Translations under genes and position numbers: made by a program | Notes under the pieces: model-generated | Seen by the model: only the letters and a program-made list of their open reading frames with translations | Told to the model about the DNA's origin: nothing | Database searches by the model: none | Shown: one piece after another, positions 43,925-53,245 of the stretch | Layout: the number at the start of each line of letters is the position of its first letter | How positions within the stretch are numbered: position 1 is the first letter of the stretch | NCBI GenBank assembly: GCA_002256435.1 | Contig: NKJC01000001.1 | Span: 930,001 to 994,000 of the forward strand | From: Chitinophagaceae bacterium BSSC1 | GTDB taxonomy: Bacteria; Bacteroidota; Bacteroidia; Chitinophagales; Chitinophagaceae | Direction of reading: 5' to 3' | DNA: 64,000 nucleotides

Positions 43925-46339
43925 ATGAATAGGTACAGAATTAGTTGGGTTTGCTGCTTTTGTTATTTTTTATTTTCATATACGAGTATTTTTGCGCAAC
44001 CAAAAGCCAACATTAGTGGAAAATTGGTAAAACAGGACAATCCTATTGCTTTTGCAAGCCTGCTGCTTTACGCTTCAAATGACAGTTTAAAACCTATTTC
44101 CAATACCATTTCTGATAGCTTAGGCTTTTTTGAATTAAGCGGTATGGCTGTTGGAAAGTATCGTTTAAATATCCGCTCTATTGGCTTTTTACCCAAAACA
44201 TTGGATCTAGAAATTACATCGGCCAACAAAGTCCTGAACCTAGGAAACATCAACTTGAATGATGCTGGTGAAACCCTCAAATCAGTTACTGTAACTGCTG
44301 AGAAAAAACTTATTCAAAGAACTAGTCAGGGATTTGTGGTAAATGCGTCAGCAAGTATTACACAATTAGGAGGAACTGCAACTGATTTACTAAGAAATAC
44401 ACCTACTGTTTTGGTTGATGCCGAAGGTGCTATTACCATGCGAGGTAAGACTCCCATGATCCTGATCAATGGCAGAAATTCTAGTATTACCAATACCGAC
44501 CAAATTGCAGCTTCTTCCATTGAAAGTATAGAAATCATCAATAGTCCAGGTGCCAATTATGACGCCGATGCAGAAGGTGGCATTATCAATATTAAATTAA
44601 AAAAAGGCAAACAATCAGGAACCAATGGAGCATTGGCAATAGGCACAGGTTTTGGCGTAAAAGGAAGGGTAAATAGTTCACTTTTGCTCAACCATAAAAC
44701 AGAGAAATGGAACCTAGGTCTGGCATATGATAATCGATTTGCTGGAAGAGACAGAACAATTGACGCGGCAAGAACTAATTTTAATTCTATTGATCAATAC
44801 CAACTAAAGCAGTTCCGTTATGACGACCGTTTGGAGTCTTTGCAAAATCTTAGGTTAAGTGCAGACTATGCACCCAGTAAAAATACCAGCATTGGATTTG
44901 AAGCCAATTTTAATAAAGAAGGCCAAGACAACAATGAAACCCTTACTAGTACCACTACTACATCTTCTAATAAATTCAATAGCAAATCTCAAAGACAGTC
45001 TATAGAGATTGCTCGTTCTAATATTGCAGAATATGCTGCTAATTTTAGCCACAAAGCCAGTAGCAGTGGCGCTTTACTTACAGCAAGTGTAACAAGTTCA
45101 TTTAACAAAGACAGGGAAAACACAGATATTAATTCCTTAAACCTTTCAGAAAATGGTACACAGATTGGCAGTACTTTCTATCAAAAGACACACAATTATG
45201 AAGACGTAGTGGTAGTGAATCTTAAAACTGATTATTCCTATCCACTATCTGATAAATCTAAAATAGAAACAGGTTACAAGGGGGTCATTCGTTCTTTGGA
45301 TGCAGATTTTCAATCTTATGACTTGACAAATGGCATTTATGTTCCCAATGTAAAAGCTAGTAATGTTTTCCAATTTCGTGAACAAGTGCACGCAGCCTAT
45401 GTGCAGTTTAGTTCATCCGTTGGAGAGAAAGCAAACCCGCGTTTTAAATACGATATTGGATTAAGAGCAGAAGCCATTAACAATAATGGAAAAACCATTA
45501 GCCAAAACGTAGCATTTGACAACAAGTATTTTAATCTTTTTCCATCTGCTAGTTTGGTATTTTATAATAGCCCAGAACAGTTTTGGAAAATAGGGTATAA
45601 TAGAAGAATCAATCGCCCCGGGCTAGGCCAGTTAAATCCTTTTGTTGACATTACTGATTCGCTTAACCAGCACGGTGGTAATCCTTATTTAAAACCTGAA
45701 TTAGTGAATGCTTTTGAACTAGGCTTTAGTAAAGAATGGTCAAATTATAGTTTTTACAGTGCCTTGTTTTATAGAAATGCTACCAATGCTATTAGAGAGC
45801 AAACTATAGTACAACCCAATGGTGTTGCTATTAGAACTCCGGTAAACTTTGGCAATGCTACTACTTATGGATTAGAAAATATTTTTACGGCTAAGCCATT
45901 TAAGGTTTACGATTTTAACCTGAGTCTTACGCTGTTCAAACAGCAGTATAGTGGGGAGAATGTGAACACAGATCTAGTAACTGATGTATTTAGTTGGAAT
46001 GGAAAATTCATCAACAATTTTCAAATATGGTCTGGCGCTAAATTGCAAATAACTGGCATCTATAATTCACCTGTTGCTGCTCCACAAGGTGAGCGATTAG
46101 CCAATTACAATGTAGACCTAGGTTTTCAACAAAAACTAGGCAAGGGTAATAGTAGAATTGGATTAGTAGTAACCGATATCTTCAACACCTTACAAAACGG
46201 TAATAATACCTATGGCACCAATTTTAGTGGCTATAGAATTTCAAAATCTGATACCAGAGCGGTCATGCTCACTTTTGCACTTACTTTTGGAACTAGTTTC
46301 AAGGAAAAATTAATGGAGAACAAATTCTCTATAGAGTAA
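43925..46339 (+). CDS. TonB-dependent receptor, CarboxypepD_reg plus outer-membrane barrel
   Basis: 804 residues from ATG 43925. After the signal peptide (to about FAQ, residue 26) comes a CarboxypepD_reg-like domain (ISGKLVKQDNPIAFASLLLY ... GKYRLNIRSIGFLPKTLDL). Next is a plug (GGTATDLLRNTPTVLVDAEGAITMRGKTPMILINGR) and a long OMP_b-brl_3-type barrel ending with TFALTFGTSF, with a short extra tail. SusC-type length and neighbours are absent and there is no SusD gene, so it is more likely a siderophore, metal or peptide receptor, or a barrel working without SusD. Its 3' end overlaps the convergent PqqB-like gene by 11 bases. Confidence 0.88.
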   Translation: MNRYRISWVCCFCYFLFSYTSIFAQPKANISGKLVKQDNPIAFASLLLYASNDSLKPISNTISDSLGFFELSGMAVGKYRLNIRSIGFLPKTLDLEITSANKVLNLGNINLNDAGETLKSVTVTAEKKLIQRTSQGFVVNASASITQLGGTATDLLRNTPTVLVDAEGAITMRGKTPMILINGRNSSITNTDQIAASSIESIEIINSPGANYDADAEGGIINIKLKKGKQSGTNGALAIGTGFGVKGRVNSSLLLNHKTEKWNLGLAYDNRFAGRDRTIDAARTNFNSIDQYQLKQFRYDDRLESLQNLRLSADYAPSKNTSIGFEANFNKEGQDNNETLTSTTTTSSNKFNSKSQRQSIEIARSNIAEYAANFSHKASSSGALLTASVTSSFNKDRENTDINSLNLSENGTQIGSTFYQKTHNYEDVVVVNLKTDYSYPLSDKSKIETGYKGVIRSLDADFQSYDLTNGIYVPNVKASNVFQFREQVHAAYVQFSSSVGEKANPRFKYDIGLRAEAINNNGKTISQNVAFDNKYFNLFPSASLVFYNSPEQFWKIGYNRRINRPGLGQLNPFVDITDSLNQHGGNPYLKPELVNAFELGFSKEWSNYSFYSALFYRNATNAIREQTIVQPNGVAIRTPVNFGNATTYGLENIFTAKPFKVYDFNLSLTLFKQQYSGENVNTDLVTDVFSWNGKFINNFQIWSGAKLQITGIYNSPVAAPQGERLANYNVDLGFQQKLGKGNSRIGLVVTDIFNTLQNGNNTYGTNFSGYRISKSDTRAVMLTFALTFGTSFKEKLMENKFSIE

Positions 46340-47282
46340 AATTCATTCCTTCTTCAGCCACTTGGTATCCCTGCTTGAGTAACAGATCTTTTTGTGGAGA
46401 ATGTTTTTTAATCAGTGGGTTAGTGTGATTAAAATGAATAAAGCAGATTTTTGATTTATCCTTTGGTGAGAGTTGCGCAAATTTTTTTAAACTTTCTTCT
46501 ACAAAGGGATGCGGCACTTCTCTCATATCTCTATTTGGCAATTCCCCATTTTGAAAAAACGTGCCATCAATCAAAGCAAGATCTACTGACTTTACCATTG
46601 CTACAATTTGTTCTTGCCATTTTTCCCATTTGTCAATATCTGGGATAAATAATACTGATTTACGCTCCGATTTAATAACAAAGCCAATAGTTTCTGAAAA
46701 TTCATCACGATGCGGTACTAAAATGGGAGTTACTGTGAGCTTAGTACCTAATTCAATAGGCTGTTGGTGTTGGATAGGTTTTAAAGCAATATTATTTAGT
46801 TGCACCAACTGGCTCCAAGGTCCATTGTTACGCAAGAATTGTTCCATCCTAGGCATGGCATATACTGGAATACTGGATGCTCCAAACGCTTCCCTTCCTA
46901 GAAATTGCAACCCCGTATAATGCCCCATATGAGCATGAGAAATAAAGATTCCTTCTGGCAATTGAAAGTTTGGGGTTATTAACTCCTTTTGCATGATGTC
47001 TAATTGCAGACCCATATCTGGAGTTGCTTCAAAAAGCCAATACTTATTGTTATTCACCAAACCTAAGGAAACTACATTTTTCCTAGTCTCTTTTCCTTGT
47101 TTAATGGCAGTACAACAAGCTTTGGTACAACCCAATTGTGGATAGCCACCATCTTGTGCTATTCCTAAAATTTTAAAATAGACGCTGTCTTTTGTAAATG
47201 CAGAAATTGGCATTGCATTACTAGCATAACATAGTAATAACAAACAAATGCCATGAAAAAGGATTGCAAGATTTTTTTTCAT
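46329..47282 (-). CDS. Exported MBL-fold hydrolase, PqqB-like
   Basis: 317 residues with a signal peptide (to about residue 23, SNA). ILGIAQDGGYPQLGCTKACC is the PqqB-type start with a cysteine cluster. The metal motif is HAHMGH (His116, His118, His121), where the usual aspartate of HxHxDH is glycine, and VPHRDEFSE and FIHFNHTNP supply further histidines. PqqB itself is a cytosolic protein of PQQ synthesis; this exported relative, without other pqq genes nearby, more likely hydrolyses some small molecule. The missing aspartate predicts an altered second metal site. Convergent with the TonB receptor gene. Confidence 0.82.
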   Translation of the reverse strand: MKKNLAILFHGICLLLLCYASNAMPISAFTKDSVYFKILGIAQDGGYPQLGCTKACCTAIKQGKETRKNVVSLGLVNNNKYWLFEATPDMGLQLDIMQKELITPNFQLPEGIFISHAHMGHYTGLQFLGREAFGASSIPVYAMPRMEQFLRNNGPWSQLVQLNNIALKPIQHQQPIELGTKLTVTPILVPHRDEFSETIGFVIKSERKSVLFIPDIDKWEKWQEQIVAMVKSVDLALIDGTFFQNGELPNRDMREVPHPFVEESLKKFAQLSPKDKSKICFIHFNHTNPLIKKHSPQKDLLLKQGYQVAEEGMNFTL

Positions 47283-47432
47283 ACTGTAATTTACAAATTA
47301 GGTTGGAAACAGTAAATCATGCAAAACCTATAACTAATTGGGCAATAAGTCAGCTTGTATTCCATTGAACTTTGTTACCATACATCTGGAACCCCAATTA
47401 ATAGGATTAATCCCCTCATCAATATATAAGTC

Positions 47433-48473
47433 ATGATTGAAATAAAAAAAGAAGGCATTGTGCTTTCTAGGAGTCTATTAGAATTTGAACAAGAAGGGGT
47501 TTTAAATCCTGGCGTTATAAAAGAAGCTGAAACAGTTCATATGTTTTACCGTGCCGTTGCTTCCGGAAATTATTCCACCATTGGGTATTGCAAATTAACC
47601 GGCCCCTTAACCTTGCTGGAAAAAAGCGATCATCCAGTGGTGGTTCCTGAATTTGATTATGAGTCTCATGGAGTGGAAGATCCCAGAATTGTAAAAATTG
47701 AGGACACATATTATTTGAGTTATACAGCTTATGATGGCATTAATGCGCTTGGGGCATTGGCCATATCAAAGGATTTGATTCATTGGGAAAAGAAGGGCGT
47801 GGTAGTTCCACAGATTACTTATGCAGAATTTCAGGAATTAGCCGGATATAAAGTGGGCCTCAATGAAAAATACCCAAGATACAATGAACATAATAGGATA
47901 CTTGAGTTAGACGAATTTCAAGACAGGTTGCTTTGGGATAAAAATTTGATTTTTTTTCCAAGAAGAATAGACGGCAAGCTATTTTTTCTTCATAGAATTA
48001 AACCTGATATACAAATTGTAGCAGGAGTGTCAGAAATTGCTGATTTAACACCAGCTTTTTGGAAGAACTACCTAATCAATTTTGATAGCTGTATTGTGCT
48101 TACCCCGAAGTACCCACATGAAGTAAGTTATGTTGGTGGTGGTTGCCCCCCAATTGAAACGAAAGATGGTTGGCTGATCATTTATCATAGTGTACATGAC
48201 ACTATAAATGGATACGTGTATTCCGCATGCGCTGCCTTATTAGATTTGGACAATCCGCAAAAAGAAATTTGTAGGCTTCCTTATCCGCTTTTTATGCCAG
48301 AATTGGATTGGGAAAAAAATGGTGAAGTAAACAATGTTTGCTTTCCAACTGGTACAGCCCTATTTGACAACCGTTTGTACATTTATTATGGCGCAGCCGA
48401 TTCACGCATTGCAGCTGCTTCTTTAAATCTTTCAGACTTATTAGAAGAATTGCAATTGCATAAGGAAGTTTAA
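47433..48473 (+). CDS. GH130 family glycoside phosphorylase/hydrolase
   Basis: 346 residues, five-bladed propeller type. The catalytic region GVEDPRIVKIEDTYYLSYTAYDG, with Asp in VEDPR, and FFPRRIDGKLFFLHRI are characteristic of GH130, as is the ending FPTGTALFDNRLYIYYGAAD. Family enzymes split beta-mannosyl linkages by phosphorolysis or hydrolysis (for example mannosyl-glucose or mannosyl-GlcNAc). No signal peptide, so it acts in the cytoplasm on imported oligosaccharides. It stands next to a VTT-type membrane protein and has no transporter beside it. Confidence 0.92.
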   Translation: MIEIKKEGIVLSRSLLEFEQEGVLNPGVIKEAETVHMFYRAVASGNYSTIGYCKLTGPLTLLEKSDHPVVVPEFDYESHGVEDPRIVKIEDTYYLSYTAYDGINALGALAISKDLIHWEKKGVVVPQITYAEFQELAGYKVGLNEKYPRYNEHNRILELDEFQDRLLWDKNLIFFPRRIDGKLFFLHRIKPDIQIVAGVSEIADLTPAFWKNYLINFDSCIVLTPKYPHEVSYVGGGCPPIETKDGWLIIYHSVHDTINGYVYSACAALLDLDNPQKEICRLPYPLFMPELDWEKNGEVNNVCFPTGTALFDNRLYIYYGAADSRIAAASLNLSDLLEELQLHKEV

Positions 48474-48527
48474 CTACAGCTCCACTTTACTCAAAAATTA
48501 TTAGTAAATTGATTCCAATAAAGGTTT

Positions 48528-49121
48528 ATGTGGTTGAAGTACCTCTATGTTTTTCTTGCCAGTGCCGCAGTAGATATTGTTCCCCTACCGCTTCCGCCTG
48601 CTTTTGTGGTAATGGTATTTTTACAAATTCGCTTTAATTTAGAAGTTTGGCCAGTGATCATCATAGGAGTTGCCGGCTCTGTATTGGGCAGGTATATACT
48701 TACTTTATACATTCCAAAAATTGCGCATCGTATTTTCAAACCTGATAAAAACGAAGACGTACAATACCTGGGGAAGAAACTAAAAGAAAAAGGTTGGAAA
48801 AGTCAATTGGCCATATTGAGTTACTCCCTTCTTCCGTTACCAACTACACCTCTTTTTATAGCTGGGGGTATGGCCAACCTAAAACCAATTTATATTATTC
48901 CCGCCTTTATAGTTGGAAAATTCACCAGTGATGCCGTGGCGGTGTTTATGGGAAAATTTGCCGCCGAACACGCCAATGAAGTCTGGAATGGGGTTGTATC
49001 TTGGCAATCTATTACCGGACTGATTTTCGGATTATTGTTAGTAGCCGCTTTCTTGTTTATAGACTGGCGTAGCCTTTTAAGGGAAAAGCACTTGAGATTT
49101 AATTTAAAAATCTGGAAGTAA
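48528..49121 (+). CDS. VTT/DedA-like membrane protein
   Basis: 197 residues with about five hydrophobic segments. It starts MWLKYLYVFLASAAVDIVPLPLPPAFVVM, and GVAGSVLGRYILTLYIPKI plus YSLLPLPTTPLFIAGGMANL give the glycine/proline re-entrant pattern of the VTT (SNARE-associated) family. DedA-type proteins are now linked to lipid flipping or proton-dependent transport; the exact substrate is unknown. It follows GH130 by 54 bases. Its TAA stop abuts the convergent stop of the next gene (TAATTA). Confidence 0.75.
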   Translation: MWLKYLYVFLASAAVDIVPLPLPPAFVVMVFLQIRFNLEVWPVIIIGVAGSVLGRYILTLYIPKIAHRIFKPDKNEDVQYLGKKLKEKGWKSQLAILSYSLLPLPTTPLFIAGGMANLKPIYIIPAFIVGKFTSDAVAVFMGKFAAEHANEVWNGVVSWQSITGLIFGLLLVAAFLFIDWRSLLREKHLRFNLKIWK

Positions 49122-49634
49122 TTACAATTTCTTGACCAAGATGGGATCTTCTGCAACACCATCAATAATCATCTTATACCCTTCAGAAGAAAGATAGATG
49201 GTAACAGCTGGTCTAAATAAATTGGTGAACACAGTACCTGTAGGATAATCCTGTTTCCATACGTCTTGATTCACCAATCTGAAAGAAGTATTCCCATCAT
49301 ATCCTTTAAAGTTTCCATCAATATTGGACTCAATCACTTCTTGCATTTTATTAACCGCAATCAATTTCTCAATTCCTTGAATTTTCATCTTGAATTTTTT
49401 CCCTTCTTGGTATACCAAAATTTCAGGAGTAGGATATAAGGATTTCTGGTTGATCTTATCATTCAATTCATAAAAATGAAAATTAGCCGTTTTAATTAAA
49501 CTACCTCTTATAAGAGTGGCTGTTAAGGGTTTAAAGCTGGTTGTTGAGTCAACCAATTTCATATTAGCGGTAACCTGGGCTTTAAGAACGAATGTTCCAA
49601 ACAAAACCAAGCTTAATAAAAGTACTTTTTTCAT
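49122..49634 (-). CDS. Secreted protein of unknown function
   Basis: 170 residues with a signal peptide (MKKVLLLSLVLFGTFVLKAQ). The rest looks like an all-beta soluble domain: MKLVDSTTSFKPLTATLIRGSLIKTANFHFYELNDKINQ, then FKMKIQGIEKLIAVNKMQEVIES. I do not recognise the family. Its ATG overlaps the stop of the PAS kinase gene by four bases (ATGA), so it is translated from the same mRNA. It may be a periplasmic product of that signalling unit. The stop abuts the convergent VTT gene. Confidence 0.8.
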   Translation of the reverse strand: MKKVLLLSLVLFGTFVLKAQVTANMKLVDSTTSFKPLTATLIRGSLIKTANFHFYELNDKINQKSLYPTPEILVYQEGKKFKMKIQGIEKLIAVNKMQEVIESNIDGNFKGYDGNTSFRLVNQDVWKQDYPTGTVFTNLFRPAVTIYLSSEGYKMIIDGVAEDPILVKKL

Positions 49635-51160
49635 GGCCTATTTTTAGGCAAGGTAAAGATAAATTCGGCCCCTTTATTTAAATCTGATTTAACTCTTATT
49701 TTTCCTCCATGCATTTCCACAATTTTTTTGCACACCGCTAACCCAATTCCGGTTCCGCTGTAGTCAGAAAAACTATGCAGTCTATTAAAGAGTTCAAATA
49801 TAGATTCATGATATTGAGGTTCTATGCCAATACCATTGTCTTTTACGCTGATTTGCCAATCCTGATCTAACTCATTTGCGCTGATTTCAATAACCAACTT
49901 TTCCTCCGATTTGTATTTAATTGCGTTTCCAATCAAATTTTGAAATACTTGAAGCATTTTTAAATACATGGCATTAACAATAGGTAATTTGCCAATTTTA
50001 TACTCCACATCTGTATCTGCATGTGAAATTTCAAACAATTGAGTTATGTCTGATACTATCAGATTTAAATTAACTTCTGCATATTCTTCAATTCCTTTCC
50101 CAGAGCTACTATATTCTAATAAATCTCGAATAAGGTACCTCATCCTTTCTGCTGCATTTACCGCATAGTCAATATACTTTTTGGCAGTGGGATCCACCAG
50201 ATTAGTGTATTTCTTTTCAAATAATTGCAAGAAACTAGTTACTGTTCTTAAAGGCTCTTGTAAATCATGCGAGGCAACAAAAGCAAATCGCTCCAATTCT
50301 GAATTGAGCTTGGTCAATTCTTCTGTTTTGAGCAATAAGTCTTCATTCATGCGCAACAATTCTAATTCATTAGTCTTGCGCATGGTAATATCCTTGTCTA
50401 CTCCAAGATACCCTGTTAATTTGCCATTTGCATCAAATACAGGAAAACCATTGGTTAACAAACAAACCTCGCTTCCATCTTTATGAATATTCCAGTTTTC
50501 CAAATCAACAATGGCTGAATTGGATGCAACAATGTCTTGAAAAATTAGTCCCACTCTTTGTTTTTCATCTTCGCGCATAAAATCAAATGGCGACATGCCA
50601 ATAATTTCTCCAACATCATACCCTAAATGACTAATTGCTTTTTCAGAACAGTATGTATAAGTACCATTGGCATCTACTTCCCAAATCCAGTCAGAAGAAG
50701 AAAGCAAGATATTATTCAATCGAATATTGGATGCTAATAATTCTAATGCTGCATATTTGCTGGCAGTTATGTCTTTAGATATTATGGTAACGCCAATGGT
50801 GGTATCCCCATTCAAAATTGGATTAATATGCAATTCTGACCATTTATCAATTCCCTTGTCAGGTAGTTGAAACTGAACTTCCTCTACAAATACTTCTCCT
50901 TTAAAACCTCTAATAAAACAATTACCGAATCTGGTTTTTAGATCCGGTGAAAATTTTATGCTATCTAAAAGATGGTCTCCAATTTGTAAGGAGTTTTTAA
51001 TTGATATGGGTTGAATAAAGTTGAGAAAATTTAAATTGGCTGCTATCAAATGAAATCCCATATCTACACTATACATAAAGTCACTACTAGACAATATATA
51101 GGAATCCATAATCTGCTCTTTGAGCCGATTGTCTATTGCAACAATATCATTTGTATACAT
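49631..51160 (-). CDS. Cytosolic PAS-domain sensor histidine kinase
   Basis: 509 residues from ATG 51160; a TTG five codons upstream is also possible. Two PAS domains (about 15-125 and 140-265, the second with IWEVDANGTYTYCSEKAISHLGYD and a PAC segment GYLGVDKDITMRK). Then a HisKA with the phosphoacceptor in SHDLQEPLRTVTSF at about His298, a HATPase with NLIGNAIKYKSEEK, DNGIGIEP and GTGIGLAVCKKIVEMHGG. No transmembrane segment. This is the PAS/bacteriophytochrome-type kinase group. No response regulator is adjacent. It lies directly after an oxidoreductase gene and overlaps the secreted-protein gene. Confidence 0.9.
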   Translation of the reverse strand: MYTNDIVAIDNRLKEQIMDSYILSSSDFMYSVDMGFHLIAANLNFLNFIQPISIKNSLQIGDHLLDSIKFSPDLKTRFGNCFIRGFKGEVFVEEVQFQLPDKGIDKWSELHINPILNGDTTIGVTIISKDITASKYAALELLASNIRLNNILLSSSDWIWEVDANGTYTYCSEKAISHLGYDVGEIIGMSPFDFMREDEKQRVGLIFQDIVASNSAIVDLENWNIHKDGSEVCLLTNGFPVFDANGKLTGYLGVDKDITMRKTNELELLRMNEDLLLKTEELTKLNSELERFAFVASHDLQEPLRTVTSFLQLFEKKYTNLVDPTAKKYIDYAVNAAERMRYLIRDLLEYSSSGKGIEEYAEVNLNLIVSDITQLFEISHADTDVEYKIGKLPIVNAMYLKMLQVFQNLIGNAIKYKSEEKLVIEISANELDQDWQISVKDNGIGIEPQYHESIFELFNRLHSFSDYSGTGIGLAVCKKIVEMHGGKIRVKSDLNKGAEFIFTLPKNRP

Positions 51161-51175
51161 TGGGGTCTTTGACAA

Positions 51176-52507
51176 TTAAATTTTGGGCAAACTGTAACCG
51201 TTGTGATAGGGTTTCATTAAATATGCTTTATTCACTTCTTGGTCAGTGAATTCCATTTTAGTTTTATCCCACTGTAATTTCTTACCTGTTCTATAAGAAA
51301 TATTCCCCATCTGCGCCACAGTTGCTACATGGGCTCCATCTTGAATAGAACAATGTAAATCCTGCATTTTCCTAGACTTAACTACGTCTACAAAATTAAC
51401 CCAGTGCTTTTCCAAACCACTATCAGAAGATTTTTGAAAAGGAACACTCACTTTATTTTTGCCTTGCTTTTCTTCTATTACTTCCCATCCACCTCTATTG
51501 AGAATAAGTGTTCCATTATTACCAATAAATGCTATTCCGTGATCACGATTATAGGAACCGTTATCAATACCCATGGCAGAATCCCAAACCAAGTTAAAGT
51601 TGTTGAATTCGTACAAAGTAGTAAGCGTATCTGGTGTTTCTTCTGCTAGTTCTGGATAGGCAAATTTACCTCCCATTCCATCAATGGTTTTGGGCAATTC
51701 GGCTTTCATACCTATTAATGCATAGTCCAATAAATGAACACCCCAATCGGTCATGAGTCCGCCGGCATAATCCCAGAACCATCTAAAGTGAAAATGAAAC
51801 CTGCTAGCGTTAAATGGCAATGTTTTAGCTGGTCCTAACCATTGTTGATAATCCACTCCTGCAGGAGGTGCTGAATCTGGAACAACAGGTTGAGGTCTCA
51901 TCCAGCCCTGATAACACCAAACCTTGGTCATACGAATATTTCCTAATTGACCACTATGTACATAGTCAACTGCATCTTTAAAATGCTGTTGGCTTCTTTG
52001 CCATTGACCAGCTTGTACAACACGATTGTATTTTTGCTGGGCTGCTACCATGGTGCGGCATTCAATGATAGAATTACCTACAGGTTTTTCTACATACACG
52101 TCTTTACCAGCTTGACAGGCATGAATCATTTGCAAGGCATGCCAATGATCTGGGGTACCAATGATAACTGCATCAATATCTTTCTGTTCTAATAGTTTTC
52201 TATAGTCTTTGTAAACTTTAATAGATGAAACATTGGTTCCTTTATCAGATAATTCTTTTAGTCTTTTTTGAATCACCGATTCGTCTATATCGCAAACTGC
52301 AACAAGATTCACACCTGCTACTTTTAAAGCAGCTTTCACATTACTCCATCCCATGCCATTTATGCCAATAGCGCCAATATTCAATTGGTCAGAAGGCATA
52401 ATACGGTTTTTGAAATAGGCAAATGCTCTGTTATCTAAGGCAGAAGCTAGTGCAGCTCCACCCATTAGCAGTGAGGACTGCTGAATAAATTTCTTGCGAG
52501 AGGTCAT
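51176..52507 (-). CDS. Exported Gfo/Idh/MocA family oxidoreductase
   Basis: 443 residues. The N-terminus MTSRKKFIQQSSLLMGGAAL resembles a twin-arginine-type export signal, with Arg-Lys in place of Arg-Arg, as is usual in Bacteroidota oxidoreductases of this group. NIGAIGINGMGWSNV is the dinucleotide-binding start and YVEKPVGNS the catalytic EKP motif. The C-terminal half (FRWFWDYAGGLMTDWGVHLLDYALIG) is typical of the longer, exported members. A tightly bound NAD(P) and a sugar substrate are expected. It is the first gene of the unit with the PAS kinase and secreted protein. Confidence 0.92.
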   Translation of the reverse strand: MTSRKKFIQQSSLLMGGAALASALDNRAFAYFKNRIMPSDQLNIGAIGINGMGWSNVKAALKVAGVNLVAVCDIDESVIQKRLKELSDKGTNVSSIKVYKDYRKLLEQKDIDAVIIGTPDHWHALQMIHACQAGKDVYVEKPVGNSIIECRTMVAAQQKYNRVVQAGQWQRSQQHFKDAVDYVHSGQLGNIRMTKVWCYQGWMRPQPVVPDSAPPAGVDYQQWLGPAKTLPFNASRFHFHFRWFWDYAGGLMTDWGVHLLDYALIGMKAELPKTIDGMGGKFAYPELAEETPDTLTTLYEFNNFNLVWDSAMGIDNGSYNRDHGIAFIGNNGTLILNRGGWEVIEEKQGKNKVSVPFQKSSDSGLEKHWVNFVDVVKSRKMQDLHCSIQDGAHVATVAQMGNISYRTGKKLQWDKTKMEFTDQEVNKAYLMKPYHNGYSLPKI

Positions 52508-52598
52508 TGGGGTAGACTTTAATTGAAAGAATCGTTAGAACTACAATTTACTAATTCTTCTTTGAATCTAAGTCAACTTTACAAATTGCTGCTTCTAC

Positions 52599-53183
52599 TT
52601 AACTACCTTGTTTTCTTACGTATTTAGTCAAGATTACAATGGTTTGTCCTTCTATTTTACCCTCAATTTGTTCTGTGTTGTTTTCTACTAATCGGATATT
52701 CTTGACAACGGTACCCATTTTAGCATTTAAAGTAGACCCTTTTACATCCAAAGACTTGGTCAATACTACGGTATCGCCTTGTAACAATTGAGCACCATTA
52801 CTGTCTTTGTGTAAATCAACTGAAGCGTCATTTTCATGATCACCTGTGGCTTTAGCCCATGCCAGATTTTCATCTGTTAAATAGATCATATCTAGTAAAT
52901 CAGCAGCCCAACTTTCTTCTCTCAACCTGTTTAACATGCGCCATGCCACTACCTGAACACCCGGAACCTCGCTCCACATAGAATCGTTCAAACATTTCCA
53001 GTGTGCCTGATCTAGGGCAATTTTTTTATCAATTTGACTTAGGCAATTGGCGCATATAGCAATGCAATTGTCATGACTGGTTTTATCCTGTGGCGGCACT
53101 TCATAAACGCTTACCGATGCAGTTGATGCACAGAGTTCACACTTGTTGTCACTTCTTTTGAGGATTTCCGCTTCCAGTTTCAT
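52599..53183 (-). CDS. PhnA-domain protein with N-terminal zinc ribbon
   Basis: 194 residues from ATG 53183 (MKLEAEILKRSDNKCELC). Two CxxC pairs, CELC and CANC, form a zinc site at about residues 15-50; VSVYEVPPQDKTSHDNCIAIC lies between them. The C-terminal half LLQGDTVVLTKSLDVKGSTLNAKMGTVVKNIRLVENNTEQIEGKIEGQTIVILTKYVRK is the PhnA domain. PhnA-type (YjdM) proteins have no settled function despite their name. A single gene on the minus strand, with a 62-base gap to the upstream glycerol-3-phosphate dehydrogenase gene. Confidence 0.85.
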   Translation of the reverse strand: MKLEAEILKRSDNKCELCASTASVSVYEVPPQDKTSHDNCIAICANCLSQIDKKIALDQAHWKCLNDSMWSEVPGVQVVAWRMLNRLREESWAADLLDMIYLTDENLAWAKATGDHENDASVDLHKDSNGAQLLQGDTVVLTKSLDVKGSTLNAKMGTVVKNIRLVENNTEQIEGKIEGQTIVILTKYVRKQGS

Positions 53184-53245
53184 GCTATAATTTTGAGGCC
53201 GCAAGTTAATCAATTTATTAACCCCAATTCCATTTTATTGTAGCA

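Noticed and set aside
46329..47282. PQQ biosynthesis locus
   Set aside because: Only a PqqB-like hydrolase is present, exported and with an altered metal motif; no pqqA, C, D or E is nearby.
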